Origin: Saprospirales bacterium
Lineage (GTDB): Bacteria > Bacteroidota > Bacteroidia > Chitinophagales > Saprospiraceae
Reading direction: 5' to 3'
Length of the DNA: 10,000 nt
NCBI GenBank assembly: GCA_016719895.1
Contig: JADJYG010000011.1
Span: 1-10,000, forward strand
Shown here: positions 6,633 through 10,000 of the stretch, piece by piece
Layout of the letters: each line of letters opens with the position of its first letter
Position numbering within the stretch: position 1 is the first letter of the stretch
The notes under the pieces: model-generated
What the model was told of the DNA's origin: nothing
What the model saw: only the letters and a program-made list of their open reading frames with translations
Database searches by the model: none
Made by a program: the position numbers and the translations under genes

Positions 6633-7582
6633 TACAACAGCTCTTTGAAATAGTCGGTAACCCATTGATTAGCGACATCCGGCCAGCTATGATCGGCGTC
6701 GTAAATCTGTACCTGGGTTTCCGCAGCGTTATTGTGTTTTGCGGGAAACACTTGCCGTTGCAAGGTATTCATGAAGTTAGCCTGGGCGCAATCAGGTAGA
6801 ACCGATTCATTTTTCAAGCAAATCTGGAGGATGCTGTTTTGAAAGTAAGAGAATTTGGTACAATCGGTGTTATAGACAATGGCATTGGGCTGGATGGTAT
6901 TTTCCTGTTTGCCAAGTATAAAAAACGTCGGCGCCGGGTTGGGGTTTATCCCCTGATTTTGAGTACTGGCATTGCCTTGGTCGATTCCGTCAACATAAGT
7001 ATCGGTACAATCAATCAGGCTGGGCGCCGCATTATAACTGGCGTAGGCGCCCAAACAGGCGAATCCCCGGAATTTTTCCGGGAGTAATGCTGCCAGGGTC
7101 AGGGTAAAAAAACCGCCCGAAGAGTGTCCGCAAACGCCAACGCGCTCGAAATTTATGTCATCATACCGGTTCAAATGCGCGAGCAGTTTCAGAATGTAGT
7201 CTATGTCCTTATTTTTTTGACAGACCGTTGATATATGGGGGAATCGGGGCTCCCATCCAAATGTGCCATCCGGCCGGTTGTCAAAATTGGTGCCCTCCGC
7301 GTAAATAACATAAGCTTCTGGCATAAGATCGTGAAATTTGCGCCTCATCTCTGAATCCTCAGCGGTTCCGCCCCGGCCATGGAGGTAAATTAATACCGGG
7401 GCTTTTATACACGAGTTCGAGGGCGTCCAGATCAAGGCGCGCCGGGCTTCGCCTTGCACCATATCCGTCCATTCATAACGGGTCTTGTTCACTTTACAGT
7501 CTTTGCCACAGGCGCCGGAAAAAACCAGTGGGAGCGCAGAAGCCAGAAGGAGTATGCCGTATGTACCTGTAAAGAGTCTCAT
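6626..7582 (-). CDS. Exported LpqC/PHB-depolymerase-type serine esterase
   Basis: The protein has 318 residues and an alpha/beta-hydrolase fold of the LpqC / poly(3-hydroxybutyrate) depolymerase / feruloyl esterase (CE1-like) group. The N-terminus (MRLFTGTYGILLLASALPLVFSGAC) is a signal peptide; Cys25 could be lipidated, but SGAC is an imperfect lipobox. Motifs are the oxyanion-hole segment YLHGRGG (66-72), DIDYILKLL (126-134), the nucleophile elbow GHSSGG (152-157, Ser154), a likely acid-loop region ILGKQENTIQ (222-231), and the catalytic His in DADHSWP (His298), matching the family's GHxWP. Eight further cysteines suggest disulphides outside the cytoplasm. It probably hydrolyses ester bonds in polymers or plant-derived esters; the exact substrate cannot be read from the sequence. 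ATG 7582 has a good promoter upstream. The stop codon overlaps the helicase 3' end. Confidence 0.88.
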   Translation of the reverse strand: MRLFTGTYGILLLASALPLVFSGACGKDCKVNKTRYEWTDMVQGEARRALIWTPSNSCIKAPVLIYLHGRGGTAEDSEMRRKFHDLMPEAYVIYAEGTNFDNRPDGTFGWEPRFPHISTVCQKNKDIDYILKLLAHLNRYDDINFERVGVCGHSSGGFFTLTLAALLPEKFRGFACLGAYASYNAAPSLIDCTDTYVDGIDQGNASTQNQGINPNPAPTFFILGKQENTIQPNAIVYNTDCTKFSYFQNSILQICLKNESVLPDCAQANFMNTLQRQVFPAKHNNAAETQVQIYDADHSWPDVANQWVTDYFKELLYH

Positions 7583-7623
7583 AGTCTAGCATTATAAGGA
7601 AAAGATCGGATTGTAACTGCTTC

Positions 7624-7655
7624 CAAAGATAATACTTTCTCAATACGATATCCAA
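7624..7655 (-). promoter_or_regulatory. Bacteroidota-type promoter of the esterase gene
   Basis: On the minus strand, TTG (7655-7653) is followed by a 21-nt spacer and TATCTTTG (7631-7624), a full TAnnTTTG match. The predicted leader before ATG 7582 is about 35 nt. The spacer length and -7 sequence are the same as those of the first Uma2 promoter. Confidence 0.7.
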
Positions 7656-7665
7656 CTAGACTTTA

Positions 7666-7815
7666 ATGGAACCATCGTTACATGCAATAATCGACGACAT
7701 TCTCGACGCGGTCAGAAAAAGAACCGAAGAAATCAACGGAGAAAGAGTAGTCGTTGAGGAATTCGTATTACTGTTGGCAGACCAAACCATGCAAAAATCC
7801 CAAACATTTTTATGA
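7666..7815 (+). CDS. Possible small protein, 49 residues, unknown
   Basis: ATG 7666 opens MEPSLHAIIDDILDAVRKRT..., which ends ...QKSQTFL at TGA 7815. The N-terminal 20 residues and the VVVEEFVLLLADQTM segment would form amphipathic helices, and the composition looks protein-like rather than random. It may be a small standalone protein or the surviving 5' piece of a longer gene. No clear promoter or ribosome binding site precedes it. A 127-residue minus-strand frame covers the same DNA (7656-8039), but it starts inside the downstream Uma2 promoter area and resembles nothing I know. I recognise no family. Confidence 0.35.
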   Translation: MEPSLHAIIDDILDAVRKRTEEINGERVVVEEFVLLLADQTMQKSQTFL

Positions 7816-8053
7816 GCGGCAGCCAAACGTCCGCGAGCCCTGATACCTTCACAAGGCATGAACCCGCTTCGAAGGAAGGATACAAGGCTGGGAGCGACGA
7901 TCTTTTCGACGATTTTTAGTACCGGGTATAAAAGCGGGTAAAGTCCGGGGTATTTCCTCCTATAAAGTTGAAGGCTTCGCCCGGCCGGAGTTGCCGACGG
8001 AAGTAGCAGATATTCCGCTTTTCCGGTTAACTTTGTCAAAAATTGGGTTCGAT
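7816..8053. other. Gene-poor stretch upstream of the second Uma2 gene
   Basis: I see no convincing gene here. Three imperfect direct repeats beginning CGGG(G)TA follow each other at 7923-7934, 7935-7945 and 7946-7956. TAACTTTG at 8028-8035 matches the TAnnTTTG -7 element and could start transcription just ahead of ATG 8054, though no clear -33 element is visible. An 8-bp palindrome CCGGCCGG lies near 7980. Confidence 0.5.
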
Positions 8054-8683
8054 ATGAGCGCTATACAAATGAAATTTCCCCTCACGCACGAAGAATTGCT
8101 GGCCATCGGCCAGGGCGAACTGCTTCGTTTCCCGGCCAGCTTTGCCGAATATTGGGGATTGTTACAGGAAGCTCGATACAAAGCCGATTATTCCAATGGA
8201 GAAATTGTAGCCATGAGTTACGAAACCAATGTTCATAGTAAAATCGTCATGCAACTCGCCGTCATCTTCGATCGGATTTTTGACTCCCAATTGTATGCGA
8301 TACATGACTCCAACCGCCCGGTGTACATCGCCGATTTTCAGGCCGTGCATAATCCGGATTGTTCAGTGGTGTTAGAGCCAGCCCAATTATTTGAATATCA
8401 GCCCGGCATGAATGCCGAAACCACACCGTTGGTTTTGGTGGAAGTGTTGTCTAAGACCACCCGCGACTACGATTACAGCGAAAAATTGCCGCATTACAAA
8501 CAAATTCCTTCCCTGCGGCAGATCATTTACATTGAAAGCGCCAAGATGTTCGTCTCCGTGTACGAGCGCACCGACGAAGGGCCGCACTGGGTCAATACGG
8601 ATTATTCCAGGCCGGAGGATAGTTTTTTAGTGGGCGGTCAGGCGGTGAAGATGGAGGAGATATACCGGAAGGTGACGTTTTGA
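8054..8683 (+). CDS. Uma2 family endonuclease, second copy
   Basis: The protein has 209 residues, a typical Uma2 length, and is a member of the PD-(D/E)XK-like DUF820 family. Key segments are YSNGEIVAMS (46-55, the usual 'xDGEIVxMS'), the putative metal-binding Asp in HNPDCSVV (Asp102), LVLVEVLSKTTRDYDYSEKLPHYKQIPSLRQIIYIES (126-162) with Glu130, Asp138 and Lys144, and the YxxIPSLxQxIYIES variant of the family's C-terminal core. Start choice: ATG 8054 is preferred to the in-frame ATG 7991 because a TAACTTTG -7 element at 8028-8035 lies between them; ATG 8069 (MKFPLTHEELL) is a further option. It belongs to a different subgroup from the first Uma2 gene and shares only the core motifs with it, so this is not a recent duplication. 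It converges on the rRNA operon and ends 15 bp from the intron remnant. Confidence 0.9.
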   Translation: MSAIQMKFPLTHEELLAIGQGELLRFPASFAEYWGLLQEARYKADYSNGEIVAMSYETNVHSKIVMQLAVIFDRIFDSQLYAIHDSNRPVYIADFQAVHNPDCSVVLEPAQLFEYQPGMNAETTPLVLVEVLSKTTRDYDYSEKLPHYKQIPSLRQIIYIESAKMFVSVYERTDEGPHWVNTDYSRPEDSFLVGGQAVKMEEIYRKVTF

Positions 8684-8697
8684 ATATTGGATATTCA
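8681..8697 (+). other. Short inverted repeat at the end of the second Uma2 gene
   Basis: TGAATAT-TGG-ATATTCA is a 7-bp perfect stem with a 3-nt loop; it includes the TGA stop codon. It ends exactly where the group II intron remnant begins. It is A+T-rich with no T-tract, so it would be a weak terminator at best. Confidence 0.5.
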
Positions 8698-8736
8698 ATC
8701 GAGCAGGAGGAGGGCGTTAGCCCTCCGTCCTCTCAC
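8698..8736 (-). ncRNA. Group II intron domain VI and 3' splice end
   Basis: GTGAGAGGAC leads into a perfect hairpin GGAGGGC-TAAC-GCCCTCC, followed by TCCTGCTCGAT. The form matches domain VI of IIC introns, which ends CUCUAU in the O. iheyensis example. The exact 3' boundary (8698) is inferred from that pattern. Confidence 0.75.
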
Positions 8737-8772
8737 ACCACCGGACGTACGGTTCTCGTATCTCGGCGGTTC
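8737..8772 (-). ncRNA. Group II intron domain V
   Basis: On the minus strand the 36-nt segment starts GAACCGCCGAGATACGAG and ends CCGTACGTCCGGTGGT. The basal stem pairs ACCGCC with GGTGGT (one G-U), and an inner TACG / CGTA stem closes the AGAA-type loop. The ACCGCCG...TACGT.CGGTGGTGTGAGAGGA pattern is that of IIC introns. Domain V is the catalytic heart of the ribozyme and is preserved even though the rest is lost. Confidence 0.85.
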
Positions 8773-8822
8773 ATTAAGGTTTTACGACGAAGGGTGTATG
8801 TATCCATGAGCGGTACATACCC

Positions 8823-9107
8823 CTATTGTATTAAGCGTTCAATGGTGATGGTGGTACCAAGTATCGGGCTGTGGGGGGCTATCCGCCAGTAGCCTTTTCG
8901 GGTGTTGCCCCGTTCATAGGCTTTCTGCTTGTTTATCCCTAACTTTTGAAGGCTGGCTATCCGCGTTCTCACCCGTTTCCATTGTTTCCAGATGCACATC
9001 CGTAATCGTGCTTGCATCCATTCGTCCAATTGAGCCAGGTGTTTACTTGCGTCCGCCTTGTAAAAGTAGACTTTTATTTTCTCTTTCAGTCTTGTGTAGG
9101 ACTTCAT
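8823..9107 (-). pseudogene. Group II intron maturase, C-terminal fragment
   Basis: Only the last part of the intron-encoded protein remains. The segment from about IKVYFYKADASKHLAQLDEWMQARLRMCIWKQWKRVRTR through LGINKQKAYERGNTRKGYWRIAPHSPILGTTITIERL is the group II intron maturase-specific (GIIM) C-terminal region. The reverse transcriptase domain (YADD box) is absent. The frame meets TAG at 8823-8825 where the homology would continue as GYVPLMDTYTLRR..., so the C-terminus carries a nonsense mutation as well. The ATG at 9107 is a chance start just 3' of the deletion junction. Confidence 0.88.
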
Positions 9108-9151
9108 GCTGACTCTTGCACTGCCGAGTTAGCGCCCGTGCCGGGCGCACC

Positions 9152-9190
9152 AAAAAAAGGCCCGATTCACCGTGAAGTGAACCGGGCCTT
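9152..9190 (-). terminator. Intrinsic terminator of the rRNA operon
   Basis: On the minus strand a 14-bp stem AAGGCCCGGTTCAC / GTGAATCGGGCCTT (one G-U pair) with a 6-nt loop is followed by a T-run. It starts 13 nt after the 5S gene. The group II intron begins one base after its T-run. Confidence 0.93.
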
Positions 9191-9202
9191 ATAGTAGTTT
9201 GA

Positions 9203-9315
9203 GTTGGCATCGACTTACTCTCCCGCGGCAACTACCGCAGTACCATCAGCGCTGGTGGGCTTAACTGCTCTGTTCGGAATGGGAAGAGGTGAACCCCACC
9301 GCTAAAGACACCAAC
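9203..9315 (-). rRNA. rrf: 5S ribosomal RNA
   Basis: The minus strand reads GTTGGTGTCTTTAGCGGTGG, then the highly conserved CCCATTCCGAACAGAGCAGT and GCGGGAGAGTAAGTCGATGCCAAC. The terminal stem pairs GTTGGTGTC with GATGCCAAC. The length of about 113 nt is normal for Bacteroidota. It is the last gene of the operon and is followed directly by the terminator. The ends are estimated from the terminal stem. Confidence 0.95.
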
Positions 9316-9450
9316 ATTTCTTTGCCCTGTTGATCCACCCTGATCGCGCGGGCGGAAGGAGGCGTTTTTTTGTAATGACAATCTGGGAAAGAAGTAGTTC
9401 GTCGGAGTTTGGGATGGCGGGAGTGTCGGCTTTGAGCCCGATTTAAAAAA
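9316..9450 (-). other. 23S-5S internal spacer
   Basis: This 135-nt transcribed spacer holds no tRNA or gene that I can find. A run of seven T on the plus strand near 9365-9371 (A on the transcript) is the only low-complexity feature. Confidence 0.7.

Positions 9451-10000
<550 letters not shown>

Larger units (their letters stand above)
8698..9150 (-). mobile_element. Class C (IIC) group II intron, internally deleted
   Basis: On the minus strand the element begins GTGCGCCCGGCACGGGCGC (from 9150), closely resembling the start of the Oceanobacillus iheyensis IIC intron as I remember it (GUGUGCCCGGCAUGGGUGC). It ends with domain V and domain VI, closing CTGCTCGAT at 8698. Between these lies only the C-terminal part of a maturase. 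A complete IIC intron with its gene is about 1.8-2 kb, so roughly 1.4 kb is missing, including most of domain I, domains II-III and the whole reverse transcriptase core. It sits directly after the T-tract of the rRNA terminator in the same direction, matching the known preference of IIC introns for the 3' side of intrinsic terminators. It cannot self-splice. Confidence 0.85.

Noticed and set aside
7656..8039. A 127-residue minus-strand open frame with a YPGLYPLLYPVL stretch
   Set aside because: The repeat simply reflects the CGGGTA direct repeats. It has no promoter and no recognised family, and it overlaps the plus-strand small ORF and Uma2 promoter.
4350..8825. TAG read as a sense codon, since both the helicase and the maturase remnant have in-frame TAG
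   Set aside because: The first Uma2 gene ends with TAG and the frame does not continue sensibly. The maturase is already a deleted pseudogene. Two independent mutations are simpler.
9316..9450. tRNA gene in the 23S-5S spacer
   Set aside because: No cloverleaf arms or GTTCGA-type T-loop could be found.

Overview
The window reads as chromosomal DNA of a Bacteroidota bacterium, most plausibly from the Saprospiria (Lewinella/Haliscomenobacter-like). Several promoters have the Bacteroidota form TTTG/TTG - about 21 nt - TAnnTTTG. Shine-Dalgarno sequences are largely absent. The helicase has the PIF1-like core plus HRDC plus HTH_40 build that I associate with this phylum. Placement below phylum is inference, because only the 3' end of the 23S gene is present.

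Left part (1-2990). Bases 1-1186 are a complete insertion sequence of the ISAs1 type: 22-bp perfect terminal inverted repeats surround a minus-strand transposase gene broken by several frameshifts. A G-rich quadruplex-like run and a strong hairpin follow. Next is a minus-strand gene (1306-2454) for a fusion of a SIR2-like domain with the C-terminal half of a formylglycine-generating-enzyme (FGE)/C-type-lectin fold. A Uma2-family nuclease gene (2515-2988) is divergent from it and has a well-formed promoter.

Middle (2991-7582). A secreted protein of unknown function (3177-3962) follows a predicted promoter and a structured leader. A large PIF1-like helicase gene (4140-6632) is in one frame but carries a TAG stop at codon 71, just after motif Ia. 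Its 3' end overlaps by 7 bp the convergent gene of an exported LpqC/PHB-depolymerase-type esterase (6626-7582), which has its own TTG-N21-TATCTTTG promoter.

Right part (7583-10000). A possible small ORF (7666-7815) and a second Uma2-family gene (8054-8683) lie on the plus strand. Facing them is the end of an rRNA operon on the minus strand: 23S 3' end, spacer, 5S and a strong intrinsic terminator. Directly after the terminator's T-tract lies a 453-nt class C group II intron remnant (8698-9150). It keeps the 5' GTGCGCCC end, the last part of the maturase, domain V and domain VI, but has lost nearly everything between the 5' end and the maturase C-terminus.

The genes do not form one pathway. 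The theme is genome turnover: a decayed IS, a deleted intron, a nonsense-interrupted helicase, a shortened SIR2-FGE fusion and two Uma2 genes. I see no complete undescribed system. The best leads are the SIR2-FGE protein as a possible diversity-generating-retroelement target or conflict effector, and the deleted group II intron.
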